Source of the DNA: Pantoea trifolii
GTDB lineage: Bacteria; Pseudomonadota; Gammaproteobacteria; Enterobacterales; Enterobacteriaceae
Direction of reading: 5' to 3'
Assembly (NCBI RefSeq): GCF_024506435.1
Contig: NZ_JANIET010000001.1
Coordinates: 1,364,001 to 1,428,000, forward strand
Length of the DNA: 64,000 nt
Every line of letters begins with the position of its first letter. Position 1 is the stretch's first letter. Below are positions 1 to 8,180 of this stretch, piece by piece. Position numbers and translations under genes: made by a program. Below the pieces are notes generated by a model, which worked only from the letters and a program-made list of their open reading frames with translations, was not told the origin of the DNA and ran no database searches.

Positions 1-38
1 ACTGACCTGCATAACAACACCTTAACCCTCAGGCTTGG

Positions 39-67
39 GTTGTACAACGATTTTTTAGTTGTACAAC
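39..67. promoter_or_regulatory. Twin palindromic operator-like sites
   Basis: Two perfect copies of the 10-bp palindrome GTTGTACAAC lie at 39-48 and 58-67, 19 bp centre to centre, so roughly two helical turns apart. Such spacing suits cooperative binding by a dimeric repressor, for example of the GntR class. They could serve a gene to the left of the window or the XRE regulator at 137. The binding protein is unknown. Confidence 0.4.
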
Positions 68-94
68 TTGACCGTGTTGAGGATTCGTAGTGTT

Positions 95-110
95 ATCTCA
101 TATGTGAGAT
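95..110. promoter_or_regulatory. Palindrome upstream of the XRE-cupin gene
   Basis: ATCTCATATGTGAGAT has inverted ATCTCA/TGAGAT half-sites and ends 26 bp before the start codon at 137. A further ATGAGAG half-site follows at 124-130, just before the ribosome-binding site. The position suggests autoregulation by the downstream HTH protein; this is inference. Confidence 0.35.
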
Positions 111-136
111 TTATTTCCCATAAATGAGAGGTAAAG

Positions 137-700
137 ATGTCTGCTTCGGATACCGACGATCGACTGGCGGCACGACTGGCCGAATTACGCGTACAACGCG
201 GTTGGTCATTAGATGATTTGGCGATGGCGACCGGCATCAGTCGGGCGTCATTGTCGCGCATTGAACGCGCTGAAACGAGCCCAACAGCCGCTTTGCTTAA
301 CCGCCTTTGCGTGGCCTACGGATTGACCATGTCGCGCCTGCTCAGCGAGGTGGAAGAGGAAGCCGCGCTGCTGCTGAAAGCGGAGCAACAGCCGGTGTGG
401 CGCGACGACGCCAGCGGGTTCCTGCGCCGCAACGTATCGCCGCCCGGCAGCCACTTTAAAGCGGAAGTGGTGGAAGGCGTACTGCGTCCCGGCGCGCGCA
501 TTGATTACGACGCGCCGCCGATTCAGGGGCTGGAGCAACATATCTGGCTGCAATCGGGCGAGCTGACCATCAGCATGGACGATCAACACTGGACGCTGCA
601 GGCGGGCGACTGTCTGCGCTTCCATCTTACCGGCAAATCCGCGTTTGCCGCTCATGCCGAAGCCGGCGCGCGCTACATTTTGGTGGTATGCAAACCATGA
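137..700 (+). CDS. XRE-family transcriptional regulator with C-terminal cupin domain
   Basis: Predicted DNA-binding regulator of 187 residues. Residues about 11-65 form an XRE-type helix-turn-helix, with the recognition region around SRASLSRIERAETSPT. A linker leads to a C-terminal cupin fold (about 105-185), expected to bind a small effector. This architecture is shared with E. coli SutR and PuuR. The start at 137 is preceded by a GAGAGGT ribosome-binding site. The next gene overlaps the 3' end, so the two are probably co-transcribed and the regulator may control the acetyltransferase. A palindrome 26 bp upstream suggests autoregulation. The effector and targets cannot be read from the sequence. 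Confidence 0.85.
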   Translation: MSASDTDDRLAARLAELRVQRGWSLDDLAMATGISRASLSRIERAETSPTAALLNRLCVAYGLTMSRLLSEVEEEAALLLKAEQQPVWRDDASGFLRRNVSPPGSHFKAEVVEGVLRPGARIDYDAPPIQGLEQHIWLQSGELTISMDDQHWTLQAGDCLRFHLTGKSAFAAHAEAGARYILVVCKP

Positions 701-1215
701 TTGAAATCGAACGTCTCAGCGCCACCCAGGCGCAGCCGCTTCTGGCGGCATTATGTGATGTGCTGCAGGGCTGTGTCGCCGACGGTGCCAGCGTGGGCTT
801 TATTGATGCCGACGATCGCGCGGCCATTGCGCGCTTCTGGCAGGACAAAATTTACAGCCTGGCGAGCGGCGACAGCCAGCTGCTGGTGGCGTATCAGCAG
901 GGCGTGATTGTGGCGACGGTGATGGTCGGTTTCAGCGCGATGCCGAATGGTCGCCATCGGGCGGAGATCAGCAAGCTGCTGGTGCATCCGCGCGCCAGAC
1001 GGCAGGGCATTGCGCGCCGCCTGATGCAGCAGGCCGAACAACTGGCGGCAGCGCAGGGCAAAACCTTGCTGGTGCTGGACACGCGCAGCGGCGACGTGGC
1101 GACGGATTTGTATTTGTCGATGGATTGGCAGATTGCGGGGTCGATTCCCATGTATGCCGAGTCAACAGAAGGTGTGCTAGATGCGACCACGGTGATGTTT
1201 AAGGTTTTGCGGTGA
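688..1215 (+). CDS. GNAT-family N-acetyltransferase
   Basis: Predicted cytoplasmic acetyl-CoA-dependent acyltransferase of 175 residues. The acetyl-CoA-binding motif A is visible around residues 94-115 (KLLVHPRARRQGIARRLM, with the R/Q-x-x-G-x-A/G signature). A hydrophobic strand with LLVLDTRSGD follows. Two starts are possible: ATG 688, which overlaps the previous gene by 13 nt, or ATG 697, whose ATGA overlaps the upstream stop. Either way it is translationally coupled to the XRE-cupin regulator. XRE-cupin plus GNAT pairs often act in detoxification or amine acetylation. The substrate is not predictable here. Confidence 0.82.
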   Translation: MQTMIEIERLSATQAQPLLAALCDVLQGCVADGASVGFIDADDRAAIARFWQDKIYSLASGDSQLLVAYQQGVIVATVMVGFSAMPNGRHRAEISKLLVHPRARRQGIARRLMQQAEQLAAAQGKTLLVLDTRSGDVATDLYLSMDWQIAGSIPMYAESTEGVLDATTVMFKVLR

Positions 1216-1220
1216 TTGTG

Positions 1221-1365
1221 ATTGTGCCTGCTGTCCCCCTCCTCGGTCCTCCCCCATAAATGGGGGAGGAAGATGCTGCCACATGTCAGTGTTGAAGCTG
1301 CATGTGGCAGCGTCTCCTTCCCCCGCTTGCGGGGGAAGGCCGGGATGGGGGACAGCGAGCACAAT
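1221..1365. repeat. 145-bp palindromic MITE-like repeat, copy 1
   Basis: The outer ends are near-perfect inverted repeats (ATTGTGCCTGCTGTCCCCC against GGGGGACAGCGAGCACAAT). Between them are three nested hairpins: CCTCCCCCAT/ATGGGGGAGG, TGCTGCCACAT/ATGTGGCAGC and CCTTCCCCCGC/GCGGGGGAAGG. A second copy in the same orientation at 9530-9673 differs at only a handful of positions. No coding capacity is present. Both copies sit between convergent genes, so a bidirectional terminator role is plausible. Confidence 0.85.
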
Positions 1366-1381
1366 CTTAAAACGCACCAAA

Positions 1382-2353
1382 TCAGTGCGCTGCCTCCGCC
1401 TCTGCCACGCCCAGCGCCTGCATAAACAGCCGGATAATCGGGTTTATTTTGCGGCCCTTCTTCATCATCAAACAAAACGGGTTTTCACGGCGAATCGAAT
1501 CATCGCCCAACTCACACAGCTGACCACGCGCAATAAACGCGGCGGCATAATGTTCCGGTAAATAACCAATAAAATGGCCGGTTAAAATCAGCATGGCGAC
1601 AGATTCAACCTGAACCGCCTGCACGCCGCTGTCCTGCAACGGAATGATGCGACGATCGTCGCGCGGCGTCACATATAAATGATTAATAATTTTCTGCTCA
1701 CGTAATATGTCCGTCGATATATTTTTATCGCACGATCCAGAATATAAAGGATGTGACATGGAGCCATATAATTTTGAATATTCCTTATAAAGCGGGAAGT
1801 AATCAAAATCACTTTTCATTTCATAAACTGGTGCAATACCACAATGAAAACGGCCTTCACTGATGCCGCGCTCAATATCATCTAACTGTGAGGTTTGCAG
1901 TCGAATTTGTACCTTTGGCGCTTTCTGGTGCAGCTGTTGCACCGCCGCGGTGACCGGCGATTGCGGATCGGAAATGGTGTTATCCACCACGCAAATGGCA
2001 ATGTCGCCCAGCAGTTCATTGCGGCTGTTGTGTAAGCGCTCGCGAAACAGATTCAGCGAGACGAACAGCTCCAGCGTGGCCTGATACACGTTGATGCCGT
2101 ATTGCGTCAGCTCAAAACCTTCGCGTCCGCGGCTGCATAATGTCATGCCGAGACGAATTTCCAGATCGGAAACCTGTTTACTGATCGCCGCCAGACCAAT
2201 ATTCAATTCGTGACTGGCAGCGGTTAATCCGCCGGCTTCTACTACGCATTTAAATACCCGCAGTAATTTTAAATCGATATTACTCAGTGCCAGAACCGCA
2301 TTATCGCTGCGATTATTTGCATTGTTTCCGGACTGGGAAACTTTACTTTCCAT
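1382..2353 (-). CDS. LysR-family regulator of the C-N lyase operon
   Basis: LysR-type regulator of 323 residues. An N-terminal winged HTH spans about residues 28-85 (LKLLRVFKCVVEAGGLTAASHELN...ISKQVSDLE), followed by a periplasmic-binding-protein-like effector domain. It is transcribed divergently from the argininosuccinate-lyase-like operon, the classic arrangement for an activator of that operon. It shares an unusual effector-domain signature, G-H/R-FIGYLPEHYA, and general length with the second LysR at 11873, so the two are paralogues bracketing the cluster. Its last bases lie next to the 145-bp repeat. The N-terminal extension of about 25 residues before the HTH may be overcalled. The inducer is unknown, presumably the imported substrate. 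Confidence 0.88.
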   Translation of the reverse strand: MESKVSQSGNNANNRSDNAVLALSNIDLKLLRVFKCVVEAGGLTAASHELNIGLAAISKQVSDLEIRLGMTLCSRGREGFELTQYGINVYQATLELFVSLNLFRERLHNSRNELLGDIAICVVDNTISDPQSPVTAAVQQLHQKAPKVQIRLQTSQLDDIERGISEGRFHCGIAPVYEMKSDFDYFPLYKEYSKLYGSMSHPLYSGSCDKNISTDILREQKIINHLYVTPRDDRRIIPLQDSGVQAVQVESVAMLILTGHFIGYLPEHYAAAFIARGQLCELGDDSIRRENPFCLMMKKGRKINPIIRLFMQALGVAEAEAAH

Positions 2354-2402
2354 TTTTGCTATTCAACTCCGGAATAATTGCGGTGAAAGTACAGTGAACC
2401 TG

Positions 2403-2417
2403 AAATAGGCCCTATTT
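2403..2417. promoter_or_regulatory. Palindrome in the LysR / lyase divergent promoter region
   Basis: AAATAGG-C-CCTATTT is a perfect 7-1-7 inverted repeat between the divergent starts at 2353 and 2511. Its position suits a LysR recognition site controlling both directions. No binding data can be derived from the sequence. Confidence 0.4.
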
Positions 2418-2510
2418 ACCAGTGTAGCCATAAAATAAGCTTTCATTATCTCAACTGGCTCATTCATATCTTTTTCATATCGCTGATGATTATCTGTAAG
2501 GGGAAATAGC

Positions 2511-3938
2511 ATGTCTGATAATGCCGAACTGTTATGGGGCGCGCGTTTTAAAGCGGCACCGGCGGCGAGTTTAACCGCGCTGTCTCGTAGCCCGGATTAT
2601 TACTTTGCATTGGCACCTTACGATCTGGCGGGCTGTCGGGCGCATGCCCGTGAACTGGCGCGCGGCGATCTGCTGAGCGCCGACGAGCTCAGTACCATGC
2701 TGGACGCCATTGACGCCTTAGACGCCGATTATCGCGCCGGTGAGCTGCATCCGATTGCCGCCGACGAAGATGTGCACACCTTTATCGAACGCGCGCTGAC
2801 CGAGCGTTTAGGTGCGCTGGGCGGCAAGCTGCGCGCCGGCCGTTCGCGCAACGATCAAACCGTTAACGACCTGCGTCTCTATCTGCGTGACAACGGCCGC
2901 AAAGTAGTCAGCGCCTTGCTGGCCCTGCAGCAGGCGCTGGTCGAGCAGGCGGCGCAGCACACCGATAGCGTCGCGCCCGGTTTCACACATTTGCAGCAGG
3001 CGCAGCCGATTGTGTTCGGCCATCAGCTGCTGGCCCATGCGCAATCCTTCGCCCGCGATATCGAACGTATGCAGGATTGGGATCGCCGCAGCGCACGCTG
3101 TCCGCTCGGTGCCGCGGCCATGGCCGGTTCCGCCATTGCGCGCCAGCCGGAGCACGCCGCCGCCGATCTCGCTTATCTCGCGCCGTGCGAGAACTCCATC
3201 GATGCCGTGGCCAGCCGCGACTACGCCGCTGAATTCCTGTTTGTCACCAGCATGATCGGCATCAACCTGTCACGCCTGTGCGAAGAGGTGTGCATGTGGG
3301 CATCCCGCCAGTTCCGCTGGGTTGAGCTGCACGACAGCTACGCCACCGGCAGTTCCATCATGCCGCAGAAGAAAAACCCGGACATCGCCGAACTGACGCG
3401 TGGCCGCTCTGGCCGCCTGGTCGGCAACCTGATGGCGCTGCTCACCACCATGAAAGCGATGCCGCTCTCCTACAACCGCGATCTCAGCGACGACAAACGC
3501 AACGTGATCGATGCAGTGGATACGCTGCTGCTGGTGCTGCCAGCGATGGCGGGCATGATGTCGACGCTGAAATTCAACACCGACGTGATGCGTGAGCAGG
3601 CGCCGGACGGCTTCACGCTGGCGACCGAAGTGGCCGACTGGCTGGCGATGCGCGGTGTGCCGTTCCGCGAAGCGCATGAGATCACCGGCCAGCTGGTGCA
3701 GCTGTGCGAGCGCGAAAACTGCGGTCTGTCCGATCTCAGCGATGCGCAGCTGCACGCGGTGGATGCCCGCTTAACGCCAGAGGTGCGCAGCGCCCTGACG
3801 CTGGAAGCCGCGCTGGCGGCCCGCAGCGGCTACGGCGGTACCGCACCGGCACGCGTGCGTGAGCAGCTGGCACGTCTGCAAACTCTGATGCAGGACCAGC
3901 AGCGCTGGACCGAAGATTACGCTGGCCCACGCGCCTGA
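2511..3938 (+). CDS. Argininosuccinate-lyase-like C-N lyase (fumarase/aspartase superfamily)
   Basis: Predicted cytoplasmic lyase of 475 residues that should eliminate fumarate from an N-substituted aspartate. The superfamily signature GSSIMPQKKNPD is intact (about residues 281-292), as are the ASL-type blocks APYDLAG, GRSRNDQ, FTHLQQAQPI and NSIDAVASRDY. The GGKLHTGRSRNDQ block of ordinary ArgH reads GGKLRAGRSRNDQ here. The chain is somewhat longer than usual ArgH, and the gene is not near argC/B. It heads an operon with an amino-acid importer and an MmgE/PrpD protein rather than biosynthetic genes. Known ASL relatives cleave ethylenediaminedisuccinate or iminodisuccinate, and a catabolic C-N lyase of that sort is my preferred reading. 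A spare ArgH remains possible. An AAGGGGAA ribosome-binding site supports the start at 2511. Confidence 0.8.
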   Translation: MSDNAELLWGARFKAAPAASLTALSRSPDYYFALAPYDLAGCRAHARELARGDLLSADELSTMLDAIDALDADYRAGELHPIAADEDVHTFIERALTERLGALGGKLRAGRSRNDQTVNDLRLYLRDNGRKVVSALLALQQALVEQAAQHTDSVAPGFTHLQQAQPIVFGHQLLAHAQSFARDIERMQDWDRRSARCPLGAAAMAGSAIARQPEHAAADLAYLAPCENSIDAVASRDYAAEFLFVTSMIGINLSRLCEEVCMWASRQFRWVELHDSYATGSSIMPQKKNPDIAELTRGRSGRLVGNLMALLTTMKAMPLSYNRDLSDDKRNVIDAVDTLLLVLPAMAGMMSTLKFNTDVMREQAPDGFTLATEVADWLAMRGVPFREAHEITGQLVQLCERENCGLSDLSDAQLHAVDARLTPEVRSALTLEAALAARSGYGGTAPARVREQLARLQTLMQDQQRWTEDYAGPRA

Positions 3939-3948
3939 GGAGAGCTTT

Positions 3949-4827
3949 ATGTCGCAATCAACGCCGATTGAGCCGAGTTTGAACAACAGCCGCGAGCAGA
4001 CGCATTACGATCTCGATCGTTATCAGGTGGTGCCGCGCCGTTATTACGGCCGCATCACCGCGTCGGCGGTGATTCTGGTGCTGCTGGCGCTGCTGGTGAA
4101 CGCCTTTGCCCACGGCAATATCGAATGGTCGTTTGTTGGCCAGTTCTTTACCGCCCAGGCGATTCTCAATGGCGTGGTCAACACGCTGATCATGTCGGTG
4201 CTGGCGATGGGGCTTGGCGTGCTGTTTGGCGTCATCACCGCCATCATGTACATGTCGCCCAATCCGGTGCTGCACTACATCGCCGTGGGCTATGCGTGGA
4301 TTTTTCGCGGCACGCCGCTGATTTTGCAGCTGCTGCTGTGGTTCAATCTCGCGCTGGTGTTTCCCACCATCAGCATTCCCGGCGTGTTCAGCGTGCAAAC
4401 CGTCACCATCATGACGCCGTTCCTCGCCGCGCTGCTCGGTTTGAGCATCAATCAGGGCGCGTACACCTCGGAAGTGGTGCGTGCGGGCTTGCTGTCGGTG
4501 GATACCGGGCAATACGAAGCGGCGAAAGCCATCGGCATGCCGCGTCTGCAGGCGCTGCATCGCATCATTCTGCCGCAGGCTATGCGCGTGATTCTGCCGC
4601 CGGTCGGCAACGAATTTATCAGCATGATCAAAACCACCAGTCTCGCCAGCATGATTCAGTACTCCGAACTGCTCTACAACACGCAAACCATCTACTTCGC
4701 CAACGCGCGCGTCATGGAACTGCTGTTCGTGGCAGGCATTTGGTACCTGATTGTGGTCACGGTGTTGTCGTTTGGACAGAGCCGACTGGAACGTTATTTC
4801 TCACGCGGCCATCGTCAGCGTCAGTAA
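3949..4827 (+). CDS. Polar amino-acid ABC transporter, permease subunit
   Basis: Inner-membrane permease of 292 residues of the HisMQ/GlnP type. A soluble N-terminus of about 35 residues precedes roughly five or six hydrophobic segments. The cytoplasmic EAA loop is clear near residue 190 ([22 protein letters not shown]) and contacts the ATPase. The start lies 10 nt after the lyase stop, with a GAGGAGAG ribosome-binding site. It is followed directly by the cognate ATPase and binding protein. Because only one permease gene is present it probably homodimerises. The substrate is likely a polar or acidic amino-acid-like compound acted on by the lyase next door; that is inference from context. Confidence 0.88.
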   Translation: MSQSTPIEPSLNNSREQTHYDLDRYQVVPRRYYGRITASAVILVLLALLVNAFAHGNIEWSFVGQFFTAQAILNGVVNTLIMSVLAMGLGVLFGVITAIMYMSPNPVLHYIAVGYAWIFRGTPLILQLLLWFNLALVFPTISIPGVFSVQTVTIMTPFLAALLGLSINQGAYTSEVVRAGLLSVDTGQYEAAKAIGMPRLQALHRIILPQAMRVILPPVGNEFISMIKTTSLASMIQYSELLYNTQTIYFANARVMELLFVAGIWYLIVVTVLSFGQSRLERYFSRGHRQRQ

Positions 4828-4840
4828 TCAGGAGCCCAAC

Positions 4841-5605
4841 ATGAGAAACATCGTGCGCGCCGTCAAGGTGAACAAATATTTCGACCAGTTCCACGCCCTG
4901 AAGGATGTCAGCCTCGAAGTGAACTACGGCGAGGTGATGTGCATCCTCGGTCCCTCCGGTTCCGGCAAAAGCACCTTTTTGCGCTGCATCAACCAGCTTG
5001 AGAAGGTCGATAAAGGCGGGATTTGGGTCGACAACGAGCTGGCGGGCTATCGCATCGCCGGGAACAAACTGCATGCGCTGAGCGACAAGCAGATTGCGCG
5101 TCAGCGCCTGCAAACCGGCATGGTGTTCCAGCGCTTTAACCTGTTCCCACACAAAACCGCGCTGGAGAACATCATCGAAGGGCCGTGTCGCGTGCTGCTG
5201 CGTCCAAGACGTGAAGCCAGCGAAGAAGCCATGGCGCTGCTCGATCGCGTCGGTCTGGCGCACAAAGCGCACGACTATCCGCAGTCGCTCTCCGGCGGCC
5301 AGCAGCAGCGCGTGGCGATTGCCCGCGCGCTGGCAATGAAACCCAAACTGATGCTGTTTGACGAACCCACCTCGGCGCTGGATCCGGAGATGGTGGGCGA
5401 AGTGCTGGCGGTGATGCGTCAGCTGGCAAAAGAGGGCACCACCATGCTGGTGGTCACCCACGAAATGGGCTTTGCCCGTGAGGTGGCCAATCAGGTGGTG
5501 TTTATGGACGAGGGACGCATTATCGAGCAGGGCGCACCGGAAGACATTCTGCTGAACCCGCAAAATCCACGGATGAAAAACTTTATTAACGCGATTCTTC
5601 TTTAA
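4841..5605 (+). CDS. Polar amino-acid ABC transporter, ATP-binding subunit
   Basis: Cytoplasmic ATPase of 254 residues of the GlnQ/HisP class. The Walker A motif GPSGSGKST begins near residue 37, the signature LSGGQQQR lies near 150, and Walker B (LMLFDEP) follows. It resembles HisP more than GlnQ in having an insertion after the Walker A region ([19 protein letters not shown]). The ATG at 4841 follows AGGAG and is preferred over an in-frame upstream start that would overlap the permease. It energises the importer formed with the permease at 3949 and the binding protein at 5622, all in one operon with the C-N lyase. Confidence 0.9.
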   Translation: MRNIVRAVKVNKYFDQFHALKDVSLEVNYGEVMCILGPSGSGKSTFLRCINQLEKVDKGGIWVDNELAGYRIAGNKLHALSDKQIARQRLQTGMVFQRFNLFPHKTALENIIEGPCRVLLRPRREASEEAMALLDRVGLAHKAHDYPQSLSGGQQQRVAIARALAMKPKLMLFDEPTSALDPEMVGEVLAVMRQLAKEGTTMLVVTHEMGFAREVANQVVFMDEGRIIEQGAPEDILLNPQNPRMKNFINAILL

Positions 5606-5621
5606 CATTACCGGGGTGAAT

Positions 5622-6443
5622 ATGAAAAAGCTGTTATTGAGTGCCATCAGTGCCGCCGTTTTGCTGCAATCCTCTGCCTGGGCAGATATCGCGGTTCCTG
5701 CTGCGATCAAAGAGAAAGGGCTGACCGTGGCGATCATGCCGAACTACCCGCCGATGGATTTTAAAGATCCGGCCACTAACCAGCTGACCGGCGTGGATTA
5801 CGATCTCGGCCAGGCGATTGGTGAAAAGCTCGGCGTGAAGATCAACTGGCAGGAGATCGCCTTCGAGCAGATGGTTAACGCGGTGGTGACCAAGCGCGTC
5901 GATCTGGTGATGTCCGGCATGACCGATACCAAAGAGCGCCAGCAGGTGGTTAACTTTATCGACTACTTCAAAACCGGCCCGCAGTTCTATACCCAATCCG
6001 CGCGCAACGATATCAACAGCGCAATGGATCTGTGCGGCAAGAAAGTCGGCACCAGCCGTCGCACCACCTTCCCGCTAGAGATTGCCAACTGGTCAAAAGC
6101 GCACTGTGAAGCGGCCGGTAAGCCCGCGATCATCGTGGTAGGCGCCGAAGGCACCGCCGATGCGCGTACTCAGCTGCGCCAGAACCGTCTGGATGGCGTG
6201 GTGCAGGGCAGCGAAACCCTGCCGTACATCATGGATCTGGAAAAGGGCAAATATAAGGCGCTGGATAAAGCCTTCTCCTTCCAGTACACCGGCATGGCGA
6301 TTGGTAAAGATGCGGGCGAGCTGACCACGGCGATTCAGGCGGCGATCGACGCGATGATTGCTGATGGCTCTTACCAGAAAATCCTCGGCAAATGGGGCCT
6401 GGCAGACAACGGCGTGGCGAAGGCTACCGTTAACCAGGGCTAA
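5622..6443 (+). CDS. Periplasmic amino-acid-type substrate-binding protein
   Basis: Periplasmic solute-binding protein of 273 residues in the family-3 group (HisJ/GlnH fold). A classical signal peptide (MKKLLLSAISAAVLLQSSAWA) should be removed after about residue 21. The mature part contains the usual ligand-binding elements: PMDFKD near the N-terminus, then DLVMSGMTDTKERQ and KVGTSRRTTFPLE. The TRRTTFP stretch replaces the more common GT-T loop of basic amino-acid binders, which may signal a different ligand. The ATG at 5622 follows GGGG at a good distance; an in-frame GTG at 5616 is less likely. It delivers substrate to the importer encoded just upstream. Confidence 0.88.
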   Translation: MKKLLLSAISAAVLLQSSAWADIAVPAAIKEKGLTVAIMPNYPPMDFKDPATNQLTGVDYDLGQAIGEKLGVKINWQEIAFEQMVNAVVTKRVDLVMSGMTDTKERQQVVNFIDYFKTGPQFYTQSARNDINSAMDLCGKKVGTSRRTTFPLEIANWSKAHCEAAGKPAIIVVGAEGTADARTQLRQNRLDGVVQGSETLPYIMDLEKGKYKALDKAFSFQYTGMAIGKDAGELTTAIQAAIDAMIADGSYQKILGKWGLADNGVAKATVNQG

Positions 6444-6454
6444 GGAGCGCGCAG

Positions 6455-7300
6455 ATGCAACAACCGGGCGCAGTGCGCTGGCCGCAGGGTAAACGCGGCT
6501 GTATGGCGCTGGCGTTTGACCTCGACGGTCCCACCGGCGATGCCATGCTGAATGGCAGCCTGTGGTCAACGCCAGAGTATTTTACCTTTGGGGCCTACGG
6601 GCCGTACCGTGCGCTCGGGCGTCTGCTTGACCTGCTGCGCGCCTTCGAGCTGCCCGCCACCTTTTTTGTGCCGGCGTGGGTGGTGGAGCAGTGGCCGCAG
6701 CAGTGTCAGGCGATTATCGAACAGGGCCACGAAGTGGCCTATCACGGCTATCGCCACGAATCCTTCTGGGCGATTTCACCGGATGAACAGCGTGCGGTAA
6801 TGGCGAAATCCGCTGAAATTTTCCACAACATTCTCGGTATCACCGCCTGCGGTTTTCGTACGCCGTCGGGCGACTGGCATGCCGAAACGCCACAAATCCT
6901 GCGCGATGCGGGCGTGATCTACTCCAGCAGCATGCGCGGCGACGATCGTCCATACAGCATTCCGGTGGCCGGCCATACGCCGCTGGTGGAGATCCCCGGT
7001 AAATGGGAGATGGATGATTACGCCTCGCTGGCCTACACGCGCCAGCCTGATTTCCCCAAAGGCGGCGACCGCATCGCCAGCTATGCGCACACGCGCGATA
7101 ACTGGCAGCGCGAGTTCGATGGCGCGATGGATGAAGGCTTGTGCCTCACCACGCTGTTTCACCCGAAAATCTCCGGCCAGCCGGGACGCATTTTGCTGCT
7201 CGAACAGCTGTTTGAACATATGACGGCGCGCGATGACGTGTGGTTCGCGCGCTGCGATGCGGTGGCGCAGTGGTATTTGCAGGAGCAACAGCATGACTGA
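6455..7300 (+). CDS. Polysaccharide-deacetylase-fold hydrolase, apparently catalytic member of a pair
   Basis: Protein of 281 residues with the NodB/polysaccharide-deacetylase (carbohydrate esterase 4) fold, in the branch that includes PuuE-type allantoinases. The metal site looks usable: FDLDG near residue 14, the H-x3-H pair as HGYRHE near residue 96, and GFRTPSG near residue 131. There is no signal peptide, so it acts in the cytoplasm and is not a cell-wall enzyme. Members of this branch hydrolyse C-N bonds in small amides or ureides. Its stop codon overlaps the start of a homologous protein by 8 nt. It lies between an amino-acid importer and an MmgE/PrpD gene, so a role in opening an amide or ring of the imported compound is plausible. 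Confidence 0.75.
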   Translation: MQQPGAVRWPQGKRGCMALAFDLDGPTGDAMLNGSLWSTPEYFTFGAYGPYRALGRLLDLLRAFELPATFFVPAWVVEQWPQQCQAIIEQGHEVAYHGYRHESFWAISPDEQRAVMAKSAEIFHNILGITACGFRTPSGDWHAETPQILRDAGVIYSSSMRGDDRPYSIPVAGHTPLVEIPGKWEMDDYASLAYTRQPDFPKGGDRIASYAHTRDNWQREFDGAMDEGLCLTTLFHPKISGQPGRILLLEQLFEHMTARDDVWFARCDAVAQWYLQEQQHD

Positions 7301-8180
7301 ACCTTCACGCTGGCCGCTGGGCTTCCAGTCGGCAGCGATCCTCACCCTCGACTTCAACGACATTCACGGCATTCTCACTCAGGCGCCTGCGGTGGCGGGG
7401 CGCGATAAAACGCTGTCGGTGTGGCGCTACGGCACGCTGCGCGGCGTTGATCGCTTGCTGGCGCTGCTGGCGGAAAAACAGCTTAAAGCCACATGGTGTA
7501 TGCCCGCGATTGTTGCCGAAGAGCAGCCGGAACTGGTGCTGCGCATGGTGGCCGACGGCCATGAAATTGCCTGCAGCGGCGATATGCATGAAGATTTCTC
7601 GTTACTCACGCTGGAGCAACAAATTGCCAGCGTGACGCGCGGCTGCGACAAACTGGCGCACATTACCGGTAGCCCAATCGTCGGCTTCCGCACGCCCGCC
7701 GGGCAGTGGAAACCGGGATTGGCCGCGGCGCTGATAGAACGCGGTATTCGCTGGTCATCCAGTTGGCGCGGCGACGATTTGCCGTACTTCCATCCCGGTA
7801 CGCGCCTGGTGGAACTGCCGATGCACTACACGCTGGAAGATGAGCCCTATTTCGCCTTCAACCTCAGCCCGGCGATTCCGCCGGGCCAATCGCGTATCGC
7901 GCCTTATGCGGAAACGCTGGCGAATATGACGCAGGATTTCCACGGCTTCCACCGCTTTGGGCTGTGCTACCTGCTGCGCCTGCATCCGGAAATTATCGGC
8001 ACCGCCGGACGTATTGGCCTGCTGCGGGCGCTGCTTGACACGCTGCAACAGCACAACGTGTGGATCGCCACTGCCGAGCAGGCGGCGGCGCACTGGCAGA
8101 CGCAGCCGGATAACGATGTCTCCCATCCGGCGGAAGTGTTTACCCGCATCATTGGAGGTGCGCATGGCGAGCACGCTTGA
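7293..8180 (+). CDS. Second polysaccharide-deacetylase-fold protein with degenerate metal site
   Basis: Protein of 295 residues homologous to its upstream neighbour, with the same fold landmarks. The metal ligands are altered. The FDLDG motif is LDFND, and the H-x3-H pair reads SGDMHE, so its first histidine is serine. GFRTPAG is retained. It may be a non-catalytic partner forming a heteromer with the 6455 product, or an enzyme with a rearranged site. The ATG at 7293 overlaps the upstream gene by 8 nt, and its own stop overlaps the MmgE/PrpD start, so the three are translationally coupled. The reaction is not predictable from sequence alone. Confidence 0.7.
   Translation: MTEPSRWPLGFQSAAILTLDFNDIHGILTQAPAVAGRDKTLSVWRYGTLRGVDRLLALLAEKQLKATWCMPAIVAEEQPELVLRMVADGHEIACSGDMHEDFSLLTLEQQIASVTRGCDKLAHITGSPIVGFRTPAGQWKPGLAAALIERGIRWSSSWRGDDLPYFHPGTRLVELPMHYTLEDEPYFAFNLSPAIPPGQSRIAPYAETLANMTQDFHGFHRFGLCYLLRLHPEIIGTAGRIGLLRALLDTLQQHNVWIATAEQAAAHWQTQPDNDVSHPAEVFTRIIGGAHGEHA

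Noticed and set aside
1382..1561. Small ORFs inside and next to the palindromic repeat
   Set aside because: They run through the hairpin repeat or the LysR gene on the other strand, differ between repeat copies and have no ribosome-binding site.
2511..3938. Housekeeping argininosuccinate lyase argH
   Set aside because: The fold and signature fit, but the gene heads an importer/MmgE operon under a LysR gene, away from argC/B, and the GGKLHTGRSRNDQ block is altered to GGKLRAGRSRNDQ. I therefore left the symbol blank.
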